Positions 1 through 9,770 of a DNA stretch of 64,000 bases are shown here, piece after piece. Made by a program: the position numbers and the translations under genes. Below the pieces are notes generated by a model. It was not told the origin of the DNA, searched no databases, and saw only the letters and a program-made list of their open reading frames with translations. The DNA comes from JAOAPG01 sp963791575 (GTDB taxonomy: Bacteria; Acidobacteriota; Terriglobia; Terriglobales; Acidobacteriaceae). The DNA is taken from assembly GCA_963791575.1 (NCBI GenBank), contig CAWBSY010000022.1, positions 1 through 64,000 of the forward strand, read 5' to 3'. Position 1 is the stretch's first letter. Every line of letters starts with the position of its first letter.

Positions 1-368
1 TGGTGGAGGCGGCGGGAGTCGAACCCGCGTCCGAAAATGTTACTGGTCAAGAGACTACATGCTTATTCGCGTTCATGCTCCCGGCCTTCACCGGGAACGT
101 TCGCGGCCCACGCTCAGAACGGACAAGAAACGCTAGCCGCTAGCCTGTGATCTTAACCTCTCTGCCCAGACGTAGCAGAAAAGAGCAGCCCTCTGTGTGA
201 CGTTCGCTCGCAGCCCAAGGGCGAAGCTGCGGAAAACGGCTGCCTAATTAATTAGGCTGCGTATGCCATTTGTTGATTGGCAATTATCATTTTGCACGCG
301 ATTACGGGTGTGTGCACCCCGGCATGCCTCTTGGCCGCAAGCATCTCCGTCGAAGCCGTGACGCCCCC
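1..368 (-). ncRNA. ssrA: transfer-messenger RNA (tmRNA)
   Basis: One-piece tmRNA, which rescues stalled ribosomes and tags the unfinished protein for proteolysis. The mature 3' CCA lies at 1-3 and the 5' G at 368. The first seven bases (GGGGGCG, 368-362) pair with the acceptor bases read from 5-11, so both ends are present. The 3' part carries a T-arm (GGTTCGACTCC). The tag reading frame resumes at a GCC codon (281-279) and encodes ANQQMAYAA, followed by TAA at 254-252. The tag ends in YAA rather than the enterobacterial LAA. A stem-forming TTAATTAA stretch follows the stop. No clear -10/-35 promoter could be recognised upstream of 368. Confidence 0.95.
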
Positions 369-1059
369 ACTGGTGGGATTTGGCCTAAAAAGAACTGCTT
401 CCAGACTAGGAGGTGCCCAGCCGGAAGTCAAACTATCTATTAGATGCAGCAAAGGTGTTGCAGGTACTAAGGTGCGATTCCAGAGGCATGTCGAATCTGA
501 GAAAGTTCTAAATAATATGCCGGAAGACTGATTAGGAGCGCCGCTCTGGAATACTCACGAAGTTCGCAATCCTATATCTGAGAACTTCAACCTGCAGATG
601 CAGGGTGCATTAATTGGGGAATAATTTTATCCAGCGCAGAGGAGTCGTCGGTTGCTACGGCCCTTGTTACACAATTCCCGGATCCGATCTTCCATACGCC
701 TGTTCATAACAAATGTAAAACTCAGATTCTCATGTTGGAGAATCGCCAAATATATTCCTTAAGGACGAGATTCTACTCCTGGGCAAGAAAACAGGAAAGG
801 CATCTCACTGGCGATAACCTGAGTAATTCCTGACCGTGTTCGGAATTCGCTGATGCCCGCATCAGTAGTTGAAAAACAACAAGTTAGGCCGTATCGTACC
901 CATATTGCCTGAAACTGCGCAGCACGAAATATGTGTTCGTGTTATTTCAGCATCTCCCCCTGTTTCCTGTGTTGGCGATGGGGACGGCACGGGTGACTGA
1001 ATCGATGATGATCGTAGTACCAGCAAGCTTTCGAACGCAGAGAGCTCAGGAGATCGGCG
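369..1059. other. gene-free stretch between ssrA and hfq
   Basis: No convincing coding region is seen; the short ORFs here lack family features or overlap the tmRNA in antisense. A perfect 7-bp hairpin (GATTCTC, six-base loop, GAGAATC) lies at 725-744 without a T-run. The last ~60 bases are the hfq leader, with a CAGGAG ribosome-binding site about seven bases before the ATG. The two genes are transcribed divergently, so promoters for both should lie here, but I could not identify them with confidence. Confidence 0.5.
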
Positions 1060-1371
1060 ATGGACAATAAGCCGGCGCAAAATATTCAGGACTCGTTTCT
1101 GAATACGGCCCGAAAAGAACGGACTAGTATCACGATATATCTGTTAAGTGGCGTTAAGCTGACGGGACGTATTCGGTCCTTCGACAAGTATTCCGTCGTG
1201 CTCGAGACCAACAATCAGGAGCAGCTGATCTTCAAACATGCGATTTCTACAGTGGCCATGGGCAGAACATCCCATGGACATGGAGAGAGATCGGCTTCTG
1301 CAGCAGCGTCCGCGGGAAATTCTGAAGCAGCTTCGGCGGCACCACATCAAACTGCCGGGACGGAACCATGA
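1060..1371 (+). CDS. hfq: RNA chaperone Hfq
   Basis: Hfq forms a hexameric ring that pairs small RNAs with mRNAs. The 103-residue protein has an Sm1 region (SITIYLLSGVKLTGRIRSFD, roughly residues 28-47) and an Sm2 signature FKHAISTV (about 64-71, in place of the usual YKHA). An N-terminal Gln in NIQDSFLN sits where the uracil-binding Gln is expected. The last ~30 residues form an Ala/Ser-rich, probably disordered tail. The ATG has a CAGGAG site seven bases upstream. It is followed closely by hflX on the same strand, the usual hfq-hflX pairing. Confidence 0.95.
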   Translation: MDNKPAQNIQDSFLNTARKERTSITIYLLSGVKLTGRIRSFDKYSVVLETNNQEQLIFKHAISTVAMGRTSHGHGERSASAAASAGNSEAASAAPHQTAGTEP

Positions 1372-1454
1372 GGCACTGCTGATTGCGCGGTTCAGAATCC
1401 ACAGTATCTCGGAAGTTTGCGGCTTCGGAGCGGAAAAAGACAACACCAGATGGC

Positions 1455-2830
1455 ATGCGGAAAGAGCGCGCATTTCTGGTGGGCCTTGACTACCACAAAC
1501 GTTCCAGGAGCGCTGGTGGCAAGGGGAAGAGTTCTTTAACCAGTGGTGCTCAGGCGGCCAGAGACAATGCTGCTGGTCCGAGTGCGTCCGCCAGTTCGGC
1601 TACAAAAGCTCCGAGGATTCCTGAGTTCAGTGCGCAGGAATCGCTCGATGAGCTTCGGTCTTTAGCTACCAGTGCTGGGGCTGAAATCGCCGGCGAGTTT
1701 TTACAACACCGAGATCACCCCGACCCCGCGACTCTTATTGGAAAAGGAAAGCTGGAAGAAATCTCCGGTGCGGCAGCTTCTGCCTCTGCGGATCTTCTTT
1801 TATTCGATCACGACCTTACCGCCTCACAGCAACGTAACATCGAAAAAGTTGTTCACACGCGGGTGATCGACCGCACTCAGCTCATTCTTGATATTTTTGC
1901 GAAACACGCTCGAACTCGCGAAGGCCAATTGCAAGTGGAGCTCGCACAACTGGACTACATGCTTCCCAGGCTTGGCGGCCGCGGTATTGAAATGTCGCAG
2001 CTCGGTGGCGGCATCGGCACAAGAGGACCTGGCGAAACCCAGCTCGAAACCGATCGGCGAAAGATTTACCGGCGCATCCGGCATGTGAAAGAGCAGATTG
2101 AAAACGTCCGGCGGGTACGGGCGCAGCAGCGGCAGCGGCGCGAGGCGGTTCCGGTCGCGACTGTGGCGCTCGTGGGCTACACGAACGCGGGCAAGTCAAC
2201 TCTGTTCAATGTATTGACGCAAGCGGCTGTTCTCGAATCGCCGCGGATGTTTGCCACTCTCGATCCCACGATTCGGGCAGTCATGCTGCCTTCGAAGAGA
2301 AAAGTGCTGTTGTCCGATACGGTGGGATTTATCCGCAACCTTCCTCACACGCTGGTGTCGGCATTCCGCGCAACTTTGGAAGAAGTACAGCGGGCCGCTT
2401 TGGTGATTCATGTGTCCGATGCGAGCAGCCCGCTATCAGTCGAGCAGGACGCGCAAGTTGACCGCGTGCTAAAGGAACTTGAAGTCGGAGACAAGCCGCG
2501 ATTGCTGGTGATGAACAAGATCGATCTGCTATCCCGACACAGCGAGAGAGCCTGCGTGATGATGATGTCAGTGTGCATGTCTCGGCGGCAACCGGCGTCG
2601 GCATAAGCACGCTGCTGGAGCGGATAGACAAAATGCTGTCTGAAGATGCTGTGAGCCGGGTCATTTTGCGCGTGCCGCAGAAAGAGGGGAAGATGCTGGC
2701 GTTGCTGGAAGCACGTTCCCGAATCTATTCGAGGCAGTACAAAGATGGTCTGGTCGAACTCGAAGCGGAGGCTCCGGAGTCAGTGGTGAGGAGAGTTAAA
2801 GAGTGGGTAGTTGGGGGACAACCCCATTGA
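1455..2830 (+). CDS. hflX: ribosome-associated GTPase HflX (frameshifted in this sequence)
   Basis: HflX is a GTPase that splits stalled or hibernating ribosomes. An N-terminal HflX domain (about residues 60-190, with the signature GGRGIEMSQLGGGIGTRGPG) precedes the G domain: G1 GYTNAGKST, G3 DTVGF, G4 NKID, and G5 VSAATG. The reading frame breaks near 2530, just after NKIDLL. G5 and the C-terminus lie in the next frame (2573-2830), so one base appears to be missing around CTGCTATCCC. Repaired length is about 458 residues, normal for the family. The ATG at 1455 is chosen because homologues start with an RAFLVG-like segment here; an in-frame TTG at 1383 is an alternative. Confidence 0.85.
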
Positions 2831-2957
2831 ATGCATGCTGATTGAAATCCGTGAAGGACTACAAGCTGACAACATCCAACCTAAGCGGCGATAAGTATAC
2901 TCAATACGAATTGTTTGCCGCCCCATAGCGGAAATGCCCTCGAAACATGAACTCTAG

Positions 2958-4688
2958 ATGCCTGGAGCTCATCTGAATCGCAGAAACTTGGTTACTGTTG
3001 TAGTCGTCCTGCTTACTACAATTGCGCTCGGCCGCATTCTCCTCACTTATAAAGTTACAGCCCAGACTTTTGACGAACCCTGTCATGTTGCCGCCGGCAT
3101 CGAATTGCTGGACCGGCATACGTACATGCTTGATCCAGTGCATCCCCCGCTGACGCGCATTGCTATTGGCCTTCCGCTGTATCTTGCAGGAGAGCGGTTT
3201 CCCAAATGGCCCAAGGGTGATCTGCGTCTTGATAACTACAACGACGTCGGTAACAGCATTCTTTACGATAGCGGACACTACTTGCGCAATCTATTTTTGG
3301 CTCGCTCCGCGATATTGCCTTTCTTCGTGCTTGCAGTGGCACTCGTATTTTTCTGGACGCGAAGAGAATTTGGAAGCTTTGCAGGCGTGATGTCGGTGAT
3401 TTTGTTTACGACGCTTCCGATCGTGCTGGCCTTCTCGGGACTCGCTTATACCGATTTGCCGACGTCATGCCTGCAATTCGGAGCTCTCTTTGCATTTACT
3501 GTTTGGCTTGAAAAGCCAACCACGCGTTCAAGCTTGGTCCTCGGATGTGCTATTGCTCTCGCTTTGCTCTGCAAATTGACGGGACTGCTATTTCTTCCTT
3601 CAGCAGCCGTCGCAATTTTCCTTACCAAAATTCTGGTGGGAAGGTCCAGTGAATCATCGCATCTGGGATGGAAGGAACCTGCAAAGGGTCTGCTGTTTGC
3701 AGGTTCGGTTGCGGTAATTCTGACCTGGGCCGGCTATGGATTTTCCATCGGCCATGTGCGAGAGAGCACAGGATTATCTGCGGACACAATGCCATCGTTC
3801 CAGCATTTTCCGGTTCCAATGAGAGCCGCTGCTCGATATGTGGTTGTTCACGATTCGCCGGTGCCCGCACCAGCATTGTTCATGGGACTTGCCACCGCAT
3901 GGAGCCTAAATAAGAGCGACATTCCAGCTTACCTTCTGGGACATGTAAAGCCCGGGGGATGGCCGTACTTCTTTCTGGTTGGTATTGGAGTCAAGACACC
4001 GATTCCTGTATTGCTTCTGGCTGCTGTTGGTGCGTTCGCGATTTTTAGATTTGCCCGACAGGGAAAGTGGCAGGCACTTGCGCCGTTGGTGTCGGTTCTC
4101 GCAATTCTTATAGTCACTATGCCCGTGAAATACAACGCCGGAGTGCGGCATGTGCTCGTTATCTTTCCTTTGCTCTGTGTCATGGCGGCTGCGGGATGCG
4201 CTTATCTTTGGGGGTCTGGGGGGAAGTGGCGGCTAGGGAGTCGTCTGGTGCTCTGTGTGCTTTTGGCTTGGCAGTGCGGTGAAAGTTTGAGAGCGCATCC
4301 TGACTACATCGCGTACTTCAATCAATTCGCAGGGAGGGATCCTAGCAAAGTTCTTGTAGCCGGATGTGACCTCGATTGCGGACAGGATATGTTTCGGCTA
4401 GCTGAGTCGTTGCACGACAGAAACATCTCCTACCTGCATTTAGCAATGTGGAGCAGCGCAGATCCCCTTCGTTCAGGGTTGCCGAAGTTTGATGTGCCAC
4501 AGCCTTTCCAGCCGACAACGGGATGGGTTGCAATCAGCATGAGAGCGTTGCGGTTTGGTGATGTGTTTCATCACAGCTATCCTCCAGAGGCGTTTGCCTG
4601 GATTGAAAAGTATGAACCGGTAGCACAAGTGGGAAAGACGATTCGGCTGTATTACATTCCAGAGGCGACGGCGGGCAGTCTGAAGTAA
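2958..4688 (+). CDS. GT39-like integral membrane glycosyltransferase
   Basis: A 576-residue polytopic membrane protein. An N-terminal membrane segment (residues ~10-30) leads into a periplasmic loop with FDEPCHVAAG, the acidic pair expected for catalysis in GT-C fold (PMT/ArnT-like, GT39) transferases. About ten hydrophobic segments follow (for example around 115-135, 150-170, 195-225, 250-270, 335-365, 380-440), then a C-terminal soluble region. Such enzymes move a sugar from a polyprenyl-phosphate donor to a protein or lipid outside the membrane; donor and acceptor cannot be told from sequence. It stands alone, 127 bases after hflX and 356 before the ATP synthase genes. Confidence 0.7.
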   Translation: MPGAHLNRRNLVTVVVVLLTTIALGRILLTYKVTAQTFDEPCHVAAGIELLDRHTYMLDPVHPPLTRIAIGLPLYLAGERFPKWPKGDLRLDNYNDVGNSILYDSGHYLRNLFLARSAILPFFVLAVALVFFWTRREFGSFAGVMSVILFTTLPIVLAFSGLAYTDLPTSCLQFGALFAFTVWLEKPTTRSSLVLGCAIALALLCKLTGLLFLPSAAVAIFLTKILVGRSSESSHLGWKEPAKGLLFAGSVAVILTWAGYGFSIGHVRESTGLSADTMPSFQHFPVPMRAAARYVVVHDSPVPAPALFMGLATAWSLNKSDIPAYLLGHVKPGGWPYFFLVGIGVKTPIPVLLLAAVGAFAIFRFARQGKWQALAPLVSVLAILIVTMPVKYNAGVRHVLVIFPLLCVMAAAGCAYLWGSGGKWRLGSRLVLCVLLAWQCGESLRAHPDYIAYFNQFAGRDPSKVLVAGCDLDCGQDMFRLAESLHDRNISYLHLAMWSSADPLRSGLPKFDVPQPFQPTTGWVAISMRALRFGDVFHHSYPPEAFAWIEKYEPVAQVGKTIRLYYIPEATAGSLK

Positions 4689-4962
4689 GTTTCGGTTTCA
4701 GAATTACAAATTTAAATGGGCCGGCAACCAAGAAGCGGTGACTCTTCCTTGGCTATCGGCCCATTCGATCCGGACTGGGATCGGAGGTGATACTCTCTAT
4801 GCTAGACCCCGAAAGTCGAAAGTCAAGGCATGTTTTAATTGTTTTTTGGGCAGTGTCTAAAATTGAGAAAGTACACTGTCCCCGCTCTTGTCAAGTTGAC
4901 GAATTCGGGAGAGTGCTGAATTATTAGGACTGCATCAGAGCTGCACTCTACGTGTCTTTGCG

Positions 4963-4992
4963 TTGACACTAACCGCCGTGAATTGCTAGACT
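4963..4992 (+). promoter_or_regulatory. probable sigma-70-type promoter of the ATP synthase cluster
   Basis: TTGACA at 4963-4968 and TAGACT at 4987-4992 are separated by 18 bases, giving a start near 4999 and a 46-base leader before the first atp ATG at 5045. The surrounding 356-base gap (4689-5044) holds no gene. An imperfect inverted repeat (GGGCAGTGT / ACACTGTCC, 4848-4881) also lies in this gap. Confidence 0.55.
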
Positions 4993-5044
4993 TAATGGTT
5001 TTGTAAGCCACTGTTTCGTTCGGACTGACCACCAATACAAGCTA

Positions 5045-5512
5045 ATGGATGAGACGCTCAGACAATTAGGCGGATTACTGCTCGGATCAATTCCGACGAT
5101 CATTTTTTTCGTCCTGCTGTATGCGATCTATACGGTTCTGGTTCACAAGCCGTTGGTGCGAATTTTGTCCGAACGGCGCAGCAAGACGGAAGGCGCCATC
5201 GAACAGGCGCGCAAAGATATAGCTTTTGCCGAAGAGCGTACGGCGGAATATGAACGGCGTCTGCGGGAGGCTCGTCTGGCTGCGTTTAAGCGCCAAGAAG
5301 CGCGCAGACAGCAGGCCATGCAGTTGCGAGCTGCAGCAGTAGCGGAGGCGCGAGCGAGGGCGCAGGCTCAAGTAGAAGAAGCGCGGGCAGCTATTGAGGC
5401 AGAAAAGACGACGGCGCAGCGAAGTCTCGAAGAAGAAAGTGGACGGCTCGCAGCAGAAATCATTCGTTCCGTTCTGCGACCAGCAGAGCTGGCTCCGGCA
5501 GGTCGCTTATGA
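5045..5512 (+). CDS. atpF: F0F1 ATP synthase subunit b' (peripheral stalk)
   Basis: First gene of the ATP synthase cluster. The 155-residue protein has one membrane segment (about residues 14-34, IPTIIFFVLLYAIYTVLV) followed by a long, charged, Ala/Arg/Glu-rich coiled coil to the end, as in b/b' stator subunits. No strong ribosome-binding site is seen before the ATG. Its stop codon overlaps the start of the second b-type gene (ATGA), implying translational coupling. Two different b-type subunits suggest a heterodimeric b/b' stalk. Confidence 0.85.
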   Translation: MDETLRQLGGLLLGSIPTIIFFVLLYAIYTVLVHKPLVRILSERRSKTEGAIEQARKDIAFAEERTAEYERRLREARLAAFKRQEARRQQAMQLRAAAVAEARARAQAQVEEARAAIEAEKTTAQRSLEEESGRLAAEIIRSVLRPAELAPAGRL

Positions 5513-6291
5513 TGCAACCCCTTTCGCCTCGCTATAGCCAGAGAATCTCACGGTTGTTGGCTCGTGTTTTTCTTCCGCTCGCAATCTGTATTTTTGCTCT
5601 ATCGCTGTCGACCGCGATTGCCCAGGAATCGAGCCAGAGTTCATCAAGCCAGAATTCCTCCGCAACCGCTGCGCAGACACAAAGTGGCGATGCGCAACTG
5701 GCACAACAATCGAATGAAGCGGCGGGGAAAAAGGCCGACGGTGAAGACGAAGAAGCCCAGTTCAAACATTCGGCCTCGGTACAATATCTTGCCAAAAAAA
5801 CCGGAATGAGTTTGGAGCACGCTTACGGGCTTGGCGTGCTGGTCAATTTCGCCATCGTTGCTGGAATCATTGTCTGGCTTTCCGGAAAGTATCTTCCCAC
5901 CTTGTTTCGCAACCGAACAGCTTCCATTCAGAAAGCGATGGAGGAGGCTCGTCGCGCTAGTGAAGATGCTAATCGGCGATTGGCCGAAATTGAATCTCGC
6001 CTTTCGAAACTCGATAGGGAAATTGCTGGAATGATGGCGAATGCAGAGAAAGAAGCGGCGGCGGAGGAAGCACGAATCAAGGCCGCTGCTGAGGAAGATG
6101 CGCGACGAATCATAGAGTCCGCGGAACAGGAAATTTCGGCGGCTGCAAAGTCTGCCAAGCGCGAATTAACCGCCTACGCTGCGGATTTGGCCGTCTCGCT
6201 TGCGAAAAAGCAGATTCACGTGGACGACCCAACAGATCAGGCGTTGGTGCGAGATTTTGCGCAACAACTTACCGGAAGGAACCGGCAATAG
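5509..6291 (+). CDS. atpF: F0F1 ATP synthase subunit b with N-terminal extension
   Basis: A second stator b subunit, 260 residues and so much longer than the usual ~160. It opens with a signal-like hydrophobic stretch (residues ~15-38, ending TAIAQ), then a Ser/Gln/Ala-rich linker (about 40-85), a membrane segment (about 105-125, GVLVNFAIVAGIIVWLSGKY) and a long Ala/Glu/Arg-rich coiled coil. The signal-like segment followed by a low-complexity linker is atypical of textbook b subunits. Its start overlaps the previous stop by four bases; the delta-subunit ATG follows three bases after its stop. Confidence 0.85.
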   Translation: MMQPLSPRYSQRISRLLARVFLPLAICIFALSLSTAIAQESSQSSSSQNSSATAAQTQSGDAQLAQQSNEAAGKKADGEDEEAQFKHSASVQYLAKKTGMSLEHAYGLGVLVNFAIVAGIIVWLSGKYLPTLFRNRTASIQKAMEEARRASEDANRRLAEIESRLSKLDREIAGMMANAEKEAAAEEARIKAAAEEDARRIIESAEQEISAAAKSAKRELTAYAADLAVSLAKKQIHVDDPTDQALVRDFAQQLTGRNRQ

Positions 6292-6294
6292 TTT

Positions 6295-6834
6295 ATGGCG
6301 ACCGTCATCAATACATACGCCAGGGCCTTTGCCGATGTGGTTTTCGACAGCCGTCTGGACGCCGGTAAGACTCTGCAGGAGACGCAGTCGCTTGCTGCAT
6401 TAGTGGCGGCGAGTAAACAACTTCGCGAAGTCTGGCACTCTCCTGCGATTAGTCCAGAGCAGAAACGCGCCGTGCTCGATGCCATTGTTGCTCGGATGGG
6501 AATCTCGCATTCAGTACGAAACTTCATCGCAGTGTTGATCGATCATCGCCGGATTCAATTCCTAGGTCCAATTGTGAAAGAATTTGAGTTGGAACTGGAT
6601 AGGCGCATGGGCTTCACAGAAGCAGAGATCACGAGTGCGCGAAGTTTGAGCGATATCGAGCGGCAGTCGCTGGAAGGTGAAGTAGGAAAACTGACCGGCA
6701 AGAAAGTTCGAGCACACTATTCGCAGGACAAGTCAATCTTGGGCGGCGCCGTAGTAAGGCTGGGAAGCACGATCTATGACGGATCGGTTAAGGGGCAACT
6801 GGAGAGAATCAGAGAACAGCTGACCAATAATTAA
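6295..6834 (+). CDS. atpH: F0F1 ATP synthase subunit delta
   Basis: Delta/OSCP subunit, 179 residues, normal for the family. It joins the b stalk to the top of F1. The N-terminal six-helix domain begins TVINTYARAFADVVFD, the family opening. The C-terminal region has the expected pattern ITSARSLSD...LTGKKV then a GGAVVRLGSTIYDGSVKGQL closing segment, the conserved delta signature. It starts three bases after the b-subunit stop and is 36 bases from atpA. Confidence 0.93.
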   Translation: MATVINTYARAFADVVFDSRLDAGKTLQETQSLAALVAASKQLREVWHSPAISPEQKRAVLDAIVARMGISHSVRNFIAVLIDHRRIQFLGPIVKEFELELDRRMGFTEAEITSARSLSDIERQSLEGEVGKLTGKKVRAHYSQDKSILGGAVVRLGSTIYDGSVKGQLERIREQLTNN

Positions 6835-6870
6835 AAGGCGCTTGGGAGCTAGCAGCGAAGAGCTGAATTT

Positions 6871-8496
6871 ATGGCACAAATTAAAGCAGACGAGATTACA
6901 CAACTCATCCGGCAGCAGATCGAGAATTACGAAACCAAGATTGCCGTCGATGAAGTCGGCACCATCGTCAGTCTGGGCGACGGAATTGCCCGCGTTCATG
7001 GCCTCGATAAGGTCATGGCTGGCGAGTTGCTTTCTTTCCCTCACGGAATTGCCGGGATCGCCATGAACCTCGAAGAGGATCAGGTTGGCGTCGTGGTGCT
7101 GGGCGACTACACCGAAATCAAAGAAGGCGACGAAGTGAAGCGCACGGGCCGCATCATGAGTGTGCCTGTTGGCGAAGCGTTAGTAGGGCGAGTTGTTGAT
7201 GCGCTCGGACGTCCTATTGACGACAAGGGTCCTATTTCGACCGATCAGTTTATTCCCATTGAACGTATCGCTCCCGGCGTCATTGACCGCCAGCCAGTTC
7301 GCGAGCCGATGGCGACCGGACTCAAGGCTATTGATAGCATGATTCCAATTGGTCGCGGACAGCGCGAACTGATCATTGGAGATCGGCAAACCGGCAAGAC
7401 CGCAGTCGCGCTCGACACGATCATCAACAACAAAGGCAACGACCTGATTTGTATTTACAACGCAATCGGACAGAAGCGATCTTCGATTGCACAGGTGGTG
7501 AAGATTCTTACCGACTATGGCGCGATGGATTACACCATTGTGGTTGCAGCGTCAGCATCCGAGCCAGCGCCCATGCAGTACATCGCCCCTTATGCCGCTT
7601 GCGCCATGGGCGAATACTTCCGCGACACCAAGCGTCATGCTTTAGTGATCTATGACGATCTTTCGAAGCACGCTGCTTCTTATCGTGAAATTTCTTTGCT
7701 GCTGCGACGACCTCCCGGTCGTGAAGCCTATCCCGGAGACGTGTTTTATCTTCACTCACGGTTGCTGGAGCGTTCTGCCAAACTGAGCGACAAGATGGGC
7801 GCAGGTTCGCTCACGGCACTGCCGATCATTGAAACTCAGGCTGGCGACGTTTCCGCTTATATTCCGACTAACGTTATTTCGATTACTGACGGGCAAATCT
7901 TCCTTGAGACTGATTTGTTTAACAGCGGCGTTCGGCCGGCGGTAAACGTTGGAATTTCAGTGAGCCGAGTCGGCGGAAGCGCACAGATCAAGGCAATGCG
8001 CCAAGTTGCCGGAAGCATGAAGCTAGAACTCGCGCAGTATCGCGAACTGGCGGCGTTTTCGCAGTTCGGCAGCGATCTCGACAAAGCCACACAAGCGCAG
8101 TTGAATCGCGGACAGCGGTTGGTTGAAATTCTGAAGCAAAAGCAATTTTCACCGCTGCCGTTCTCCAAGCAAATCCTGATCATCTTCGCCGGAACCAACA
8201 AATTCCTGGACGATCTGCCGGTCGAGCAGGTGCGCGACTTCGAGGCTGCTCTGTACAAATATGTCGACACCAGCAATCCAGGATTGTTGCGAGCGATCAT
8301 GGAAAAGAAGACGCTCGATGACGCCCTGAAAGCTGAGATGACAAAGGTCATTAAAGAAGCTAAAGAGGCGTTCCTGGCGGAGCGCAAGGCCACGGAAGCC
8401 GATCAGCAAACCAAGGAAGACAAAAAACCTGCAACGAACAGCAACCAGAAAGAACAACAGAAGAAAACTGAACCCGAGCCGGTAGGAGTGAAGTAA
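6871..8496 (+). CDS. atpA: F0F1 ATP synthase subunit alpha
   Basis: Alpha subunit of the F1 head, 541 residues. The P-loop GDRQTGKT lies near residue 170, and the alpha-specific signature SVSRVGGSAQ (about 365-375) and a C-terminal helical domain are present. After about residue 505, the usual end, there is a Lys/Glu/Gln-rich tail of ~35 residues (KATEADQQTKEDKKPATN and on) with no known role. The reading frame is intact. The 36-base spacer before it and the 44-base spacer after it contain AGCTAGC/AGCTAAAAGCT-type self-complementary repeats. Confidence 0.97.
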   Translation: MAQIKADEITQLIRQQIENYETKIAVDEVGTIVSLGDGIARVHGLDKVMAGELLSFPHGIAGIAMNLEEDQVGVVVLGDYTEIKEGDEVKRTGRIMSVPVGEALVGRVVDALGRPIDDKGPISTDQFIPIERIAPGVIDRQPVREPMATGLKAIDSMIPIGRGQRELIIGDRQTGKTAVALDTIINNKGNDLICIYNAIGQKRSSIAQVVKILTDYGAMDYTIVVAASASEPAPMQYIAPYAACAMGEYFRDTKRHALVIYDDLSKHAASYREISLLLRRPPGREAYPGDVFYLHSRLLERSAKLSDKMGAGSLTALPIIETQAGDVSAYIPTNVISITDGQIFLETDLFNSGVRPAVNVGISVSRVGGSAQIKAMRQVAGSMKLELAQYRELAAFSQFGSDLDKATQAQLNRGQRLVEILKQKQFSPLPFSKQILIIFAGTNKFLDDLPVEQVRDFEAALYKYVDTSNPGLLRAIMEKKTLDDALKAEMTKVIKEAKEAFLAERKATEADQQTKEDKKPATNSNQKEQQKKTEPEPVGVK

Positions 8497-8540
8497 ATAG
8501 GTGAGCTTTAGCTAGCAGCTAAAAGCTAGTAGCTGTTTTT

Positions 8541-9585
<1,045 letters not shown>

Positions 9586-9770
9586 GAAAGCAATCAGCAG
9601 CTAGCACTTAGCATTTAGCCAAACCAAGCAACTGCTCAGGACTGAGTGCTAAATGCTGAATGCCGAGTACTAAGTACCGAAAGCGCAGTAGACCATTCGC
9701 GCCGATATTCGCTGAACCGTTAAAGAGAACTTGCTAGAGGCTAAGAGCTAGAGCTAAGAGCTGAGGGGTT
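9586..9770. repeat. atpG-atpD spacer with nested inverted and direct repeats
   Basis: This 185-base gap contains CTAGCACTTAGCATTTAGC (about 9600-9619), whose near-complement GAGTGCTAAATGCTGAATG lies at about 9644-9662, so the transcript can fold into a long hairpin. A second set of short direct repeats (GCTAAGAGCT, twice) lies at 9735-9765, next to the atpD start. Similar GCT/TTAG-rich spacers occur before atpG, atpC and after mutL. No gene is seen. Confidence 0.7.

Noticed and set aside
1..90. tRNA-like 3' end read from the minus strand
   Set aside because: It is the tRNA-like end of the tmRNA; the 5' partner lies at 368 with the tag frame between.
1..368. Integration site at the tmRNA 3' end
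   Set aside because: ssrA ends are common att sites, but the sequence beyond base 1 is not visible and no integrase lies in the window.
277..531. 84-residue plus-strand ORF
   Set aside because: Antisense to the tmRNA tag and 5' half; no protein-like features.
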